From Eleusine coracana subsp. coracana (taxonomy: Eukaryota > Streptophyta > Magnoliopsida > Poales > Poaceae): a DNA stretch of 64,000 bases. Shown here in pieces: positions 22,178-34,615 of this stretch (the first letter of the stretch is position 1; each line of letters opens with the position of its first letter). Made by a program: the position numbers and the translations under genes. Location: contig CM064433.1 in NCBI GenBank assembly GCA_032690845.1, forward strand, positions 40,670,658-40,734,657, in the 5' to 3' direction. Below the pieces are notes generated by a model. It had not been told where the DNA came from, searched no databases, and saw nothing but the letters and a program-made list of their open reading frames with translations.

Positions 22178-24900
22178 GTGAACAACACTACCCTGGAGGA
22201 AATTCCAGAGAACAGCCCCATCCTCGCTGGTATGTTCTCTGTTCGAGACCACCCCATACTGGTTCTATTTGATTTGGGGGCATCACATAGCTTTGTTAGT
22301 GGGTTTTTCGTTGATGACTATCAGCTGCCTCGTACCCTTATGAAATCACGATATACCATTAAATCAATCGGTGGGCTAACCCCTACTCTTTATGAAATTG
22401 AGAAACTCCCAATAACCCAAGGAACAAGAGTCTACTCTACCAAGTGCATGGTCTTAGATGCGAGCAACATTGACATCATTCTGGGCATGCCTTGGATGAG
22501 GCAACATAAGGCTGTGTTGGACATAGACGCCTACACCATATATCTAAACTCTCCCACCCATGGTAGTGTGAGCTTTCGAGTAATACCTCCCCAACTGGCC
22601 GTGTCAAGAATTCACCACACCACAGCCATACAAATAAAGGATATTCCGGTGGTTAGTGAATTCCCGGATGCATTCCCCAATGACCTCCCCAGACTACCTC
22701 CTGATAGGGATGTAGAGTTCAAGATTGAGCTTCAGCCAGGCACTACACCCATATCCAAGAGACCATATAAAATGGCAGCCAAGGAGATAGCAGAGTTAAA
22801 AGAGCAGCTAAAGCAGTTGCTTGATAAAGGATTTATCCGGCCAAGTTCTTCGCCTTGGGGTTGTCTGGCATTGTTCATGAAGAAAAAGGATGAGACCTTG
22901 AGGCTATGCGTGGATTACCGACCACTCAATGCCGTGACGATCAAAAATAAGTATCCACTGCCTCGCATTGATATTCTCTTTGATCAGTTGATTGGAGCTA
23001 AGGATTTCTCCAAGATCGATCTACATTCTGGATACCACCAAATCAAGATCCGTACTGAAGATATCCCCAAGACAGCATTCTCCACTCGATACGGACTTTA
23101 TGAGTATTTAGTGATGTCATTTAGGTTGACAAATGCAACGGTACACTTCATGTATCTCATGAACTCGGTGTTCATGCCAGTGCTGGACAAGTTTGTAGTG
23201 GTGTTTATTGATGACATTCTAGTCTATTCCAAGTCAGAAAAAATGACATACAGAGCATCTTCGCCTTGTGCTACAGATGTTAAGGGAACACCAACTGTAT
23301 GCTAAGTTTAGCAAATGCGAATTTTGGTTGAAACAAGTACAATTCTGGGTCACATTATTTCAGAAGAAGGCATAGCGGTAGACCCCAGCAAAGTAAGGGA
23401 TGTACTAAATTGGAAGACACCAAAAACCATATTAGATATATGCAGTTTTCTTGGATTGGCTGGTTACTACTACCGTTTCATCCCAAATTTCTCCAAGATT
23501 ACAAAACCCATGACTGAGCTGCTAAAGAAAGAAAAAAATTTGAATGGGATCAAGGCTGCGAGGACGCTTTTCAAACTCTGAAGAAGCATCTTACCACTGC
23601 CCCAGTATTAGCTCAACCGGACCTGGGAAAGCCGTTCGATGTCTATTGTGACGTTTCGGGGATCGGATTAGAGTATGTGCTCATGCAAGATGGAAGAGAC
23701 ATTGCTTATGGATCCAGGCAACTAAGGAAGCATGAGCAGAACTATCCCGCACATGATCTGGAATTAGCAGCAGTGGTGTTAGCATTGAAAATGTGGAGAC
23801 ATTACCTACTTGGAAATCTAGTTCGTATCTACACTGATCACAAAAGCATGAAGTACATCTTCACCCAGGATCACCTGAACATGAGACAACGTTGTTGGTT
23901 CGAATGGATTAAGGACTATGAGTTGGAAGTGCACTACCACCCATGAAAGGCTAATGTCATGGCTGATGCACTAAGCCGCAAGGCCCAATGCCATCACATC
24001 ATGATCAGCCCACAAGTTCAAGATGGTCATTATGTTCAAGTAACACCTCACGGAGCTCTCTCTAACCTAGCATTGATTCCTACCTTACAGGAAGAAATAG
24101 TAGCAGCTCAGAAGAATGATGTTGGCATAGCACACCTCAGGAGGAGGCTAAAGGAGAGCGATGCTAAGGTTCAATGTTTTCGAGAAGACGCAGAAGGTGT
24201 TTTATGGTTCAAGGATCGCCTAGTGGTGCCTAAGAATTTGGAACTTTGCAAGAAGATTTTGGACAAGGCTCATATTGCAAAGTACTCCATGCATCCGGAA
24301 AGCAAAAAAATGTACCATGATTTGAGATCTAGGTATTGGTGGACTCCCATGATGAGGGAAATAGCTCGTTATGTAGCCGAATGCGACACATGCCATCGAG
24401 TTAAAGCCGGCCATCTAAAGAAAGCTGGTCCGTTACAACCTCTGAGTGTTCCAGCTTGGAAATGGGATGATATCAGCATGGATTTCATTGTCGGCTTACC
24501 ACAGACGTCGCGCAAATTCAACTCCATCTGGGTTATTGTTCATCGACTAACCAAGGTGGCACACATTATACCAGTCTCCACATGATTCAAAATGCAGCAG
24601 TATGTACAATTATACATCGAACAGATTCTTTGCTTGCATGGAGTACCTAAGATCATCATATTCGATCGGGGCTCATAGTTCGTTGGATGGTTCTGGGAGC
24701 AGCTCCATGCATCCTTGGGCACAAGGTTGATTAGAGATTCTGCATACCACCCACAAACGGACGGCCAGACGGAAAGGGTTAACCAAATATTAGAAGATAT
24801 GTTGAGAGCCTATGTATTAAATCATAACAAAAAGTAGGATGAATGCCTACCCTTGGCAGAATTTGCATACAACAATAGTTATCAAGAAAGCATCAAGATG
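22178..24900 (+). pseudogene. Tekay pol: protease, reverse transcriptase, RNase H, partial integrase
   Basis: Protease has D-L-G (22271) where D-S/T-G is usual. Reverse transcriptase shows L-C-V-D-Y-R-P-L-N and the catalytic F-I-D-D at about 23207. The frame shifts near 23240-23310. RNase H carries Y-G-S-R-Q-L and Y-T-D-H-K-S, with a TGA at 23944-23946. Integrase has a zinc-binding H...H...C-D-T-C module at about 24270-24395 and D-F-I-V-G-L-P; later core residues lie beyond a TGA at 24583. The sequence ends abruptly at about 24900 inside the integrase core. Order PR-RT-RH-INT and the motifs fit Ty3-gypsy chromoviruses. The protein cannot be made. Confidence 0.85.
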
Positions 24901-24949
24901 GTGCGGGCCGGCGGTGCCACACCGCGACCCACACGGGTCTGGATCTAGT

Positions 24950-27388
24950 GTGGCCACGCCCGGATCTGGCCACCTAATCCCGTGGCCCTCTCTGTTTTTA
25001 TTTGAATCACCGGTAAATCGATTAAATTTTGTAAAATTCATAACTAATTGAGTATTAGGAATTTTCAAACAAACTAAAATCCTATGTGTTCCTCTAGGCA
25101 TGTACTATTTAAGAAAAATACTAAATCCCTCTGCATGTGAGTATTTTTACCAGCACTAAATTGATTAACTAAAACACTAATAAAATCATAAAGAATTCTA
25201 GGAGACCAGTAAATTCATGACACTTGGTGAATAATCATTTGTTGACAAATTGCATTTTCCTGTAAAAGCACAAGTTCTGGTTCTTTGTATTTTACTTATA
25301 ATTTATTATTTAACCTTTTGCATTGTTCTAATTATTTAAAACTAATGGCTTGTAATTGGAGCATTGCATGTAATTGGAGCTTGACCTAGAAATCACGCGT
25401 GATAGGTGCTACCAATAGTAAGTCACCTATATGCACTTGGCTTTCAGAACTATGCTAAATTATTTAGTTGTCTTATAGAGTCAATATTTTCTGATCAATC
25501 TATAGTATACCTTAGGGTTTGTTTCTTATATGTCCATTCTTGCCTAATAACGTACCTAACACACTGGTAATATTATTTGGATCAATGCCTACTCATCATG
25601 TACCTGGCATTAGTGTATCGGGCGCGAGGACATAAATACTCCGTACTTTCTATACAAACTTACCGCATTTAACTACTGGAGTCCTTGAAGGAAATACACT
25701 AAAGACACTCACCCTATGTCTCTATTTTATACATTATGGTCACTGGACTAATCAATCCCGTACTCATCATACCTGTCAGTCTTCATTAAATGGGCTGCCA
25801 TGAATCTTCTCTCATGCATCACATCACATTTGCATCATGTAGATAATGAGGTGAACCATGTGGAGGCGGGACAGGAGCAGGAGCCAGAAGGACCCGGTGG
25901 TGCTTCAGCTGACCAAGAGCAGGACCAAGGCAAGCCCCGATGCATCCCACCAATTTTACATTTTTGTTTTTCATAGTAGTTAGGGATGTAGGCTTATTTG
26001 TGCATTAAGTTTATAGAAGTTGTTTGAAAACTTAGTATTGCATTAGGTTCCCTTTTTCCCGGTATTAACCTTAGGACGGTAATCGCTTTGCTTAATCTAG
26101 GACGACTATTCGTTGTGTGGTATGAAAACCACTCGTAGACCAGGAAACATTATCACTAGGGAATGATATCGACTGAAGGAAAGTTTGGATGGGATAACAA
26201 TGAAGACTGGATGGGCAACTAGGTTGAAAGGGAAGGACAGCTTGTCTTCAAGAAGGTAGCCCCGTCCGAGTCATCTAAGGCTACGCCTCGTGTCCGACCC
26301 ATAGGATCAAGTTTGAACGTACTGTTTGCATGCTGGAGTTATGGGCCCAATAAACTGATGTAGCTACGACTATAGCCTGGTCGGAAGATAGTCTTCTCCC
26401 TTCTTATGTGGAACTGAGGCTGAGAGGAGGGAAGAATCCACCCACGGATGGCGGCACGGGGCACATCGCGTTGGGGGACCCTTCTCGGGGGAGTCTGGAC
26501 CCGAAAGACCTTGTGGTACCACAGCGAAAGGTTGCTCCATGCGACTTCCATGAAGCGCGTATGGATCGTGCAAGCAGGTTTCTCCTATAGGATGTAAATC
26601 GATTCGAGTCGCTGCCCCTCACATTAACGAGTACCACTTGATAACTCCTCTGGAACATATTTGGAAGCCATTAATAGGATGAATGGGTTCAATTTTGTTG
26701 TTTGGAATTATTAATATTTGTATTGCAATCATGACTGTTGTAGCTATAGTGCAAACTAAATTTATTATTCTGCATGGAAACTTAACTTGATGCTAAAACT
26801 TGAATAGTAAGGATCCACTCTTAGGCTGGATTTTTGGCAACATAAACCCTACCATTAGCCTGTGCATGTCTAGGAGTCGACTGTAGATCGCCATTTTGAT
26901 GGGTCAGTCCTGCTGAGTAAATTAGTTACTCAGGGCATAGCTCTATGTGGTTTTCAGATGACCAGGGTGGAGTCTGCCACTGTGGTGGGAGGTTCCACTG
27001 GGAAGGCTAGCGTCCCGACTGCTAGAATATTGAATGGGAGATTTGCATCGAAAACGATGAGGAGTAATCTGTTGATTGCCGATATGGTATTTTGGGAAGA
27101 ACACCTATCATGACCGGATGTCCTATGTGTATCATCGTGAGAGGACGATTGTACCTTACTTATTCTGTCGAACCATTTATTTCTGTTGAACTATGTTGCT
27201 TCCGCACTTTTAAAACTCTAGTTTGTAATTTAAATTTGAATTTATGTAAAACTCTGTACTCTATCTATGTTGTTGTTACAACTATATTCTTCTGTCATGT
27301 GTTGTGCTATTGGGCGTCACAGCGCATGTCGTCACCCAAGAATGATCCTGAAATGGAGTCGTCTCTGTGGTAAGGCGGTTCTGTTATA
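24950..27388 (+). mobile_element. 3' LTR of the Tekay element, 5' part deleted
   Basis: Pol jumps at about 24900 into GC-rich sequence like the middle of the LTR, so the first roughly 0.9 kb of this LTR is missing. From 24990 it matches the 5' LTR. From 26447 it matches 1-952 to its end at 27388. Non-coding: short ORFs at 26340-26660 are chance. Confidence 0.7.
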
Positions 27389-28876
27389 GGCTTGATAAGC
27401 TTGACGGAGTGTAAGGGTTGATGGAGATGGATCAAGGGTAAGGAGAAGCTATGGAGCAAGTGTTTGGAACACTTGTCTAGTTATTAGGGTTTTGAGTCCA
27501 TAGGAAAAATCAGACTATCAAGGAGGTCTAGGTCATGTCTCTTAGGTCACGACTAGTCGGTGATGTGCATGGATGCTCAGTGAAATTAAAGGCACTAGGT
27601 AACAGTGGACAAGCCAAGGAGCTATTCAGAGAAGCCGGGAAACGAAGTCAAGCGAGGACGAGAAGTTTTAGCTTCTGGACATAGTGAGCGGACAAAGTGG
27701 TCAGAGGAGACTGAACTGTATGGTCACTAGGAGACCAGAGAGAAGTCTGCGAGGAAATCTATCAGCGTGAAGACATGTAGAGACCGGATGGTCTGGTCTA
27801 CAAACCGGACGGTCCGGTCTGTATGGAGGTAGCTCGGGACAGAAGGGCGTAGAAAATGGTGCTCTCTAGAATGGAGATAGAAAGTCTAACTGGACGGTCC
27901 GGTTAGCACACGAAATTGCTGGACAGTGAAGCGCCAACGGTCCTTGGAACCATTATAGAGAGACCGGACGGTCCGGTCTGGCAGTGACTGGACAGTCCGA
28001 TCAATGGTGTCCAGAGAGATGATTTCGTGGAGCAAGGGGTAGTTGGAGGTTGAAAGCCTATATTACTTTGTTGCTGGGGTCTTGGAGACCTCTCTTGGCC
28101 AGTGGAATAGCTTGGAGCATTTGGTGAGAGCCAAGAGGAAAGGAGGAGAGCACTAGGTTGAGATATTGCATATCCTGAGAGTGCTAGTGAGAGTAACTAC
28201 AGCATCTTGCACATTTAAGGCTATGGTGTCCAATAGGGTGTGATCTAGATTGTTACTCTTGGTCTATGGTGAGACCTAGACTGGTTACGTGTCGGTGATC
28301 GAGCCTATCATGATCGGTTGTGAAGGCCATCACATGTTTGTACCCGGTTTGAGCCCGTCGGTGAAAGGGGCATCACAAGTAAGCACCCGTGTCGGCTCGG
28401 GAGTCTGGCAAGTTCTCGAGGGAGGCGAGCTTGTGCCTTGGTGACAGCGGTGACGCAACCGTGTCTTCACTCCGGGAGTGATTGTGAGCTCGTGTGCGAG
28501 AACTCCACATTGGTGGCAGGAGGGACCAGCACTCCAGCGGGAGTGGTCCAACTAGGATTAAGGGAAGGCACCATCCTTCCAAGACCTCCGGAAAAAATCA
28601 TGAGCATTTCTTGACCCTCTCTTTACTATTTTGCAATTGATTGCTCTCATGAGTAGGTTTAATTGTGGCCTGCATAAGCTAGTGTGTTTAGCTTTTGCAT
28701 TCGCTCTCATCATGAACACTAGCATGTGTGGGGTCTTGGCCTCATAGAATTACTTAGGTTGCAACGATTGCTAGGATCTTGTGGTGTGACATTGAAGTAT
28801 TCGAATTTATGGTCGGTTTACCGATTCACCCCCCCCCCCCCCCCCCTCCCCTCTCGGTACACCTTCGGTCCTTACA
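27389..28876 (+). mobile_element. 3' LTR of the copia element, remainder
   Basis: The LTR interrupted at 19287 resumes here. It contains a series of near-palindromes of ACCGGACGGTCCGGT type (27780-28000), a C-tract at about 28830-28855 and a probable end at CCTTACA (28876). Total LTR length, without the insertion, is about 1.68 kb. No primer site follows, consistent with a 3' LTR. Confidence 0.7.
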
Positions 28877-29069
28877 ATAACGCAAGGCAATACAACTCCT
28901 ATGCAAGCTACCTATCAAAGACAATTAGAAGAAAACAACAAGCTAGCAAAGGAGCCCATTCATACAAGTCTACAAGACAATCAACAAGGGCAAGGTAAGC
29001 ACACTAGAATGAATAGCATGATCTATAAATATGAAAGGTAAAGCATCAAAGTAAGGAGTATAAGTAAGA

Positions 29070-30416
29070 GATGGCTCATGATTTTTTTCCTGATGTCTCG
29101 GAAGGATGGCGCCTTTCCCTACTCATTTTTGGACCACTCCTACCGGAGTGTCAGTCCCTCCTTCTACCAAGTGGAGTTCTCGCACACGAGCCTGTAATCA
29201 CTCCTAGAGTGAAGACACGATTGCGTCACCGCTGCCATCTAGGCACAAGCTCGCCTCCCTCAAGAACTTGTCGGACTCCCCGAGCCGACACGAGCGCTCC
29301 TTTCAATGACGAGCTCAAACCATGTACAAACGTGTGACGGACTTCACAACCGATCATGATAGGCTCATCATTGACGCCTAACCGGTCTAGATCTCACCAC
29401 AGACTAAGAGTCACAGCCTAGAACACACTCTCAAGGACACCCCAGCCTTAAATGTCTATGGATGTTCAAGTTTTTCTCTCTAGCACTCTCAAGATATTCA
29501 ATATCTCCTCCTAGTGCTCCTCCCTTTTCCTTTTGGCTCCCTACTGATGCTCCCAGCTATTCCAATGGCCAAATATGGTCTCGAAGACCCTAGCAACGAC
29601 TTTATATAGGCTCCCAACCTCAAACTATTCGTTTCTCCACGAAATAGCTCTCTTGATGTACAGACCGTACAGTCCGGTCTCTATCGAGACCGGACTGTCT
29701 TGTTTCTTCTGGACGGCTCGTCCAGAGTCGCTTCTCTCTGTCCGTTGCTGCTTCCTGTACAGACCGTACAGTCTGGTCTCCTCCTATTCATACATATCAG
29801 ACCGTCCAGTCTGTAGACCATATTATCCGGTCTCTATGGACCTTCGCGCTAATAGATTCCTCGCAACAATCTCCTCTCTAATCTGGGTTTTCCTCTAGTG
29901 ACCATACAATCCGGTATCCAGGACCCCTCTATACAGTCTTCATCACTAGAAGCTGAAACTCCTTGTCTTTACTTGACTTTATTTCATGGCTTCATCCAAC
30001 AGCTCCTTGGCCTCTCCACTGCCACCTAGTGCTTTCTGATTTCACTAAGCATCCATGCACATCATCGACTAGCATGACCTAAGAGATATGACCTAGACCC
30101 CCTTTATAGTCGGGTTTTTTCTATGGACACAAGCCCTAAAAACTAGACAAGTATTCCAAACACTTGCTCCTAGATTGTCCTTAGCCTTGATCCATCTCCA
30201 TCAACCCTTGGACTCCATCAAGCTCATCAAGCCTCCATGCTTATGCTCATTGTCATCAACTACCAAGGCAACCATCAACGGCCATCATGAATGATCATCA
30301 TGAAGTAGATAAGGTTTCTTATATGCACAACACTAGTGTAGACATCAATCACATTTCATGCTTGTCATTCATCACCAAAAATATCTTGGGGACCCTCAAT
30401 GGTCATGAATCTTACA
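29070..30416 (-). mobile_element. Inverted copy of the same copia LTR family
   Basis: The reverse complement from 30416 (TGTAAGATTCATGACC) to about 29070 follows the copia LTR in order: the AAGCATGGAGGCTTGATGAG block, GGTTGATGGAGATGGATCAAG, the ACCGGACTGT palindromes and the ACTCCGGTAGGAGTGGTCC region. Homology stops near 29070. The 190 bases between the two LTRs (28877-29069) are not recognised and may be the diverged end of this LTR or internal sequence. With the forward LTR it forms a tail-to-tail inverted pair of about 3 kb. Confidence 0.65.
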
Positions 30417-30511
30417 ATTCTCCATTGCCTTTTATCAGCAAGTCTCTAGCAATACTAGCCTGTAGCTGAACTTTTGGGATCAATCTGATAACAGGAAGCT
30501 ATAAGAAGCTA

Positions 30512-30611
30512 CTCACTCTATCCTAAAATATTTGACACTTTAGCCAACTCCATTTGTACATCAATTCCCGTGCCTGGAACTAAAACGTCAACTATATTGG
30601 GACGGATGGAG
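30512..30611. mobile_element. Stowaway-type MITE (100 bp)
   Basis: The ends CTCACTCTATCCTAAAATA and the complement CTCCATCCGTCCCAATATA are Stowaway-like inverted repeats. TA dinucleotides flank both sides (30510-30511 and 30612-30613), as expected for Tc1/mariner-class insertion. Confidence 0.75.
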
Positions 30612-30613
30612 TA

Positions 30614-31790
30614 TTATGCATGTAAGTTTGTTTTTTGTGAGTGACTTGATAGACAACCACATGGGCATGCCACACCTTCAAGGTTGTTCTTGACCTTTTT
30701 TTTTGGAGAATTGGTTATCTCTAGTATCAAAGATCACCTCTTTTGAAAAATACCAATAAAAGATTTTACCACCAAAAATAGCATCAAAAGATGAACAATG
30801 TTCTGGAAAATAGCATTCCACCAATTTTTCTTTGGGTTGAATAGATCGAAGAAATGTTGTATTTGCCAACTACATCAAAATATCACTGCAACCCTTCCTC
30901 TCGCCAGCCACTGCTTCTTCTGTCGTCGTTGCTCCGGTTGCTCGTGCCACCCTCGTCCCGTTTGTAGACATTGCTACTCTTAGGCCCTTAGTCAGCCGTC
31001 CACCATTGCTACTTATATCGACGTCACCTGGCTTCCTGTCCCTACCGCCCTCAGCCCGAACATCGGCCGCCACTATTCGCATGGTTGTCCCCCTGGCCAT
31101 CTTCCCTGCTTTTTGTCAAATTCTCCCCCATTTTTTTGTCAAACACACATGTACTTGAGATACAATTGTAAGCAATGAGTATTTCGTGAGTTAAATCAAT
31201 AAATGTTATGTTAACTGTAAAGAGATATTGTGTGAAAGTGACTCCGTTGTTAATCAATTTGATGGCGAAATATGTGATTCCTTAATTTTTTATAATGATT
31301 ACTGTCAATAATGGAATTACTGTTACTGATGACATTCTGTGATGTGATAATGTTAAGATTTGTGATGGACAGTCGATCGGTAATTCGACTAGTACTGATG
31401 CACCATCACCCTGTATTCCTTCATCTTTAGCGACGGATCCTTCAGTTTTTATGAAGACAGATCCTTTTTATATATAGCGTGCGCTACTCCGAGTGTGCTT
31501 TTACGTTAGCGTTAAGTGGACGTGAACGCTGTGGTAGATGCGGGCTGAGGTGAGGTCTGTCTGGAGCGACACATGTCAGTGTACGAATGTACGAATGGAG
31601 GGGCGGATCAAAGTCTAATTTTAGTTCCGTTTGAATCATCCTGTTTTTAGAATTTCTTTTCGGAAACATTTCTGTGGCCACCTGCTCCGGCTCTAGTTCC
31701 CACACGTAGAATAGAAAAATCAAGCAGCAGCACATCCTGCACTCATGCGTGTGCGAAAAAGTCAAGAAGCTGTGGGGTGCGCGCGACATA
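30614..31790. other. Spacer upstream of the kinase unit
   Basis: No gene was recognised. A 200-bp GC-rich island at 30890-31095 has short open frames on both strands and may be a gene fragment. A TATATATA box at about 31466 could belong to a promoter of the duplicated kinase region that follows. Confidence 0.3.
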
Positions 31791-31797
31791 GGTCCCA

Positions 31798-32530
31798 TAC
31801 GGATGGAAAAATAATTTTGGAGTTGTATTAGTTAAAAGGCAACCAAGACAATCCAACAAAAAAATCGGATACATTCGGTGAAAACAAATAAATAGTTTCA
31901 AAAAAAAGCTCGAAATTCCGGATTTTATATAGCAGCATGGCGAGATCGTTCTGTACAGCAGAATCTCTGATTAAAACGTCAGTTCCGTACACCAGCACTA
32001 CTGGCAACAGCTAGAGAATCTTTGATTAAAACGTCATTAAAACATTCCGTAATGCGAATCTTACGATGAAAGCAAATCTGAAGATGTGATCTTGTAGAAA
32101 AATATTGTTCTCCCACGTGGTCTACCTCGTAAGTTATGCCTTCTCTGATCAACTAACAACCACTATTAATGCTGCCGTCAGATGCCTTAATTTCCCCTCT
32201 TCTCTATGAATATCTTGAGCCTGAAGACATTGCTCCTTATCCTTGGATGAAAGCGGCCACTCCATGCCTTCCAGGGACATTATTTCTTGATGCCTGAATC
32301 TCTTCTCCAATCTAAAGGTTTGTTGTAGCATTTTTCCTCCTCTGGAATGCATGCTTTTCTAGTACCTTAGCAGTATCTAATTTTTATTGCACGTCCATGA
32401 CTGCTAAACATCCGTACTCTACTGTGATCGAAAATTCTTTTGTTAAGTTTCATGAGCAGTCACCATCTAGCTCCGAGACAAAATTTATTGATAACTTCTT
32501 TGAAACATAATTTTAGATTCATACTAAAAT
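31798..32530 (+). repeat. Duplicated kinase upstream region, copy a
   Basis: Colinear with 33785-34600 with moderate divergence and indels. Shared blocks include ATGGAAAAATAATTTTG, TCTTGTAGAAAAATATTGTT, TATCTTGAGCCTGAAGACAT and CCTCCTCTGGAATGCATG. It is the remains of a second kinase 5' region. No kinase exon 1 follows it. Confidence 0.75.
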
Positions 32531-33425
32531 TCAGCATTGGTTTATTCATAGTTTTGTTGCAACTTTTGTGTAGTATAGACATGATGAAGAGTAACTAGGG
32601 ATTATTATGTAACGCAAGATGTGGTGTTTTCTCTTGGCTGCAGTGTACCATGTTTATTTTTTATAAGACAAATTTCAGATGGATTTATTCCTATGCTATT
32701 TTGCTCTATAGATATGAGAATTAAGAAGAAAAGAAAACTTCGATTAATGATTCCTATACAGCTTTAAGTTACCATCAAGGTCAATTATGGCATGTACATT
32801 GATTCAATGTTGAGGACAAGGTGCTCGCAAAGGCATGTCGAGCTCTCTCGCTCCTAGCATGTAGCATAACCAGAGGCACAATGAGTTGCATAATGCAACT
32901 ATTTTGACTTTTTCATAAAGATGTCTGTATTTTTAAGTTATATTGCAAACAGATTTGAAAAAAAAAATTGCTAGAATCTATGGTGGTCAAGTTGCCATCT
33001 TTATGTCCTGACAAACCAGTGGCTGTTTGGTGTTGTGTACGTCTATGTGTGTCATTCTCTTTCCACAGTATTGTATGCTGGTGTTCTGTGTTCAGTATTT
33101 GACTTCAAGGTTATACATGGGAGACGATACTCGTCCGAGAAATATGGCAAAGTGTGCAATACCAGATGAGCAGAGAAAAGATAAAAATAAATTAAAAAAA
33201 CTTCATGAGATGGGTGATGTGTACATAGGTTGGTTTGATGTGCATTGTGACTATCGAGCAGCTGCTGCTTTGGACACCGAGAGTTTGGACCCTGTTCAAT
33301 GAAGCTGAGTGGTGAATACATATGGCAGTCTGAGAAGAATTGATACTGTGCCTCAATCGTGACCTTCAATATTGCAAATCGGTTAGTTTTATGTTCACAC
33401 GACATCTCCTATAATAGTTGCCCAT
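32531..33425 (+). repeat. Segment shared with the right end of the window
   Basis: Colinear with 63180-64000. Shared blocks include TTCATAGTTTTGT, GATGTTTTCTCTTGGCTG-like text, the TGTCCTGACAAACC region and ATACCAGATGAGCAGAG. A 91-codon ORF at 33027-33302 exists here, but the frame is not well kept in the other copy (poly-A run at 63829), so coding is doubtful. It marks a tandem duplication unit of the kinase cluster. Confidence 0.7.
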
Positions 33426-33784
33426 ATAATCTGAAAAATAGTGAAGATCATCTGTGTGGCTGAATGTTAACATTAGTCAGTAACTTACAAGCTGGGTGCA
33501 AGCGCAATTCTGAGTTATATTGTGCTATGACTCACACTATTGCTGGTCACTTTTGAGCTGTTTGTTCATTTAAGATTTTGGCCTTCTGTTGGGTGTCTCT
33601 GATCTACCTTAAAATATCATTAGAAATAGCATGGCTTATGCTCTTCCTTTGCACAAGCGGGTTGCATGCGCCCCGGCGCAAGGGAGTTTTGCTACATCTC
33701 ATATGCTAGACGATGAGCCCAACTAGGCTAGTAGGACGGACTGGACTAGTAGAAAGCTAATGGGCCGTGACTTATGTTTTACAG

Positions 33785-34600
33785 TCTTAAGGATGGAAAA
33801 ATAATTTTGAAGTTTTATTAGTTAAAAGGTAACCAAGACAACCGAAGATAAAATCAGATAAACTCTGCAACATCAATGCTAGAAGACAAGTAATTACACG
33901 GTGAAAACAAATAAGTAGTTTGAAATAAATATCCCAATAATCCGGATGTTACAGCTACATGGTGAGCCTTGTTTCGCATGTGCAGCACTACTGGCAGCAG
34001 CTATCTCTGACAATGTACATGCATCGTGACACAGTTAAAGTATCTTGACAATGTCATTAAAATATTCCATAATGTTTTCAAAATGGTAACCTGATCAGTT
34101 TGAGAATCTGACAATGAAAACAAATATATTTCTTTTTGCAAATAACGATGACATTAACAAATCTGAAGATGCCGTCTTGTAGAAAAATATTGTTATGCCC
34201 CGTGGTCTGCCTCGTAAGTTATGTCCTCTAAAATAATCTCACAACTACTAATAATAATGTCCTCAGATGCTTGGTTTCTTCTCACTGCTGAGATTCCCTT
34301 CTTCTCTACGAGTATCTTGAGCCTGAAGACATTGCTCGTGATCCTTGGATGAAATAAGCGGCTACTCCATGCGTTCTAGGAATATTATTCCTTGATGCCT
34401 GAATCTTCTTCTCCAGTTTCCAGGTTTGTCGTAGATCTTTTCCTCCTCTGGAATGCATGTTTTACTAGTGCGTTAGCCCAAAATTCAATTGTTAATTTTA
34501 TAAGCAGTCACTGTCTAGCTCCGAAATGAAATCTTATTGATAACTTCTTAAAAACTTAATTTGAGATTCTTTCTAAAATTCCATACTATAATTTTGGTCC
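33785..34600 (+). repeat. Duplicated kinase upstream region, copy b
   Basis: Second copy of 31798-32530, directly upstream of the intact kinase. It probably contains promoter and 5' UTR. A TTCAG acceptor-like site at 34600-34604 just before the kinase ATG hints that a non-coding first exon may lie here. Confidence 0.65.
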
Positions 34601-34615
34601 TTCAGTCCAGCGTAT

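Larger units (their letters stand above)
19288..27388 (+). mobile_element. Nested Tekay/Del-type Ty3-gypsy element (8.1 kb, deleted)
   Basis: Both flanks carry GGCTT (19283-19287 and 27389-27393), and the copia LTR sequence continues across the insertion, so the boundaries are secure. Direct repeats (about 20280-21260 and 24990-25830) are the parts the two LTRs still share. Between them lie gag and pol on the forward strand. The ends (TCTGACACC and CTGTTATA) have lost the standard TG/CA, which fits an old insertion. The element lacks a primer site, the end of integrase and any chromodomain. Confidence 0.85.

Noticed and set aside
33027..33302. 91-codon ORF as a gene
   Set aside because: The duplicated segment at the window end has a poly-A run and stop in the corresponding frame, so the ORF is not conserved.
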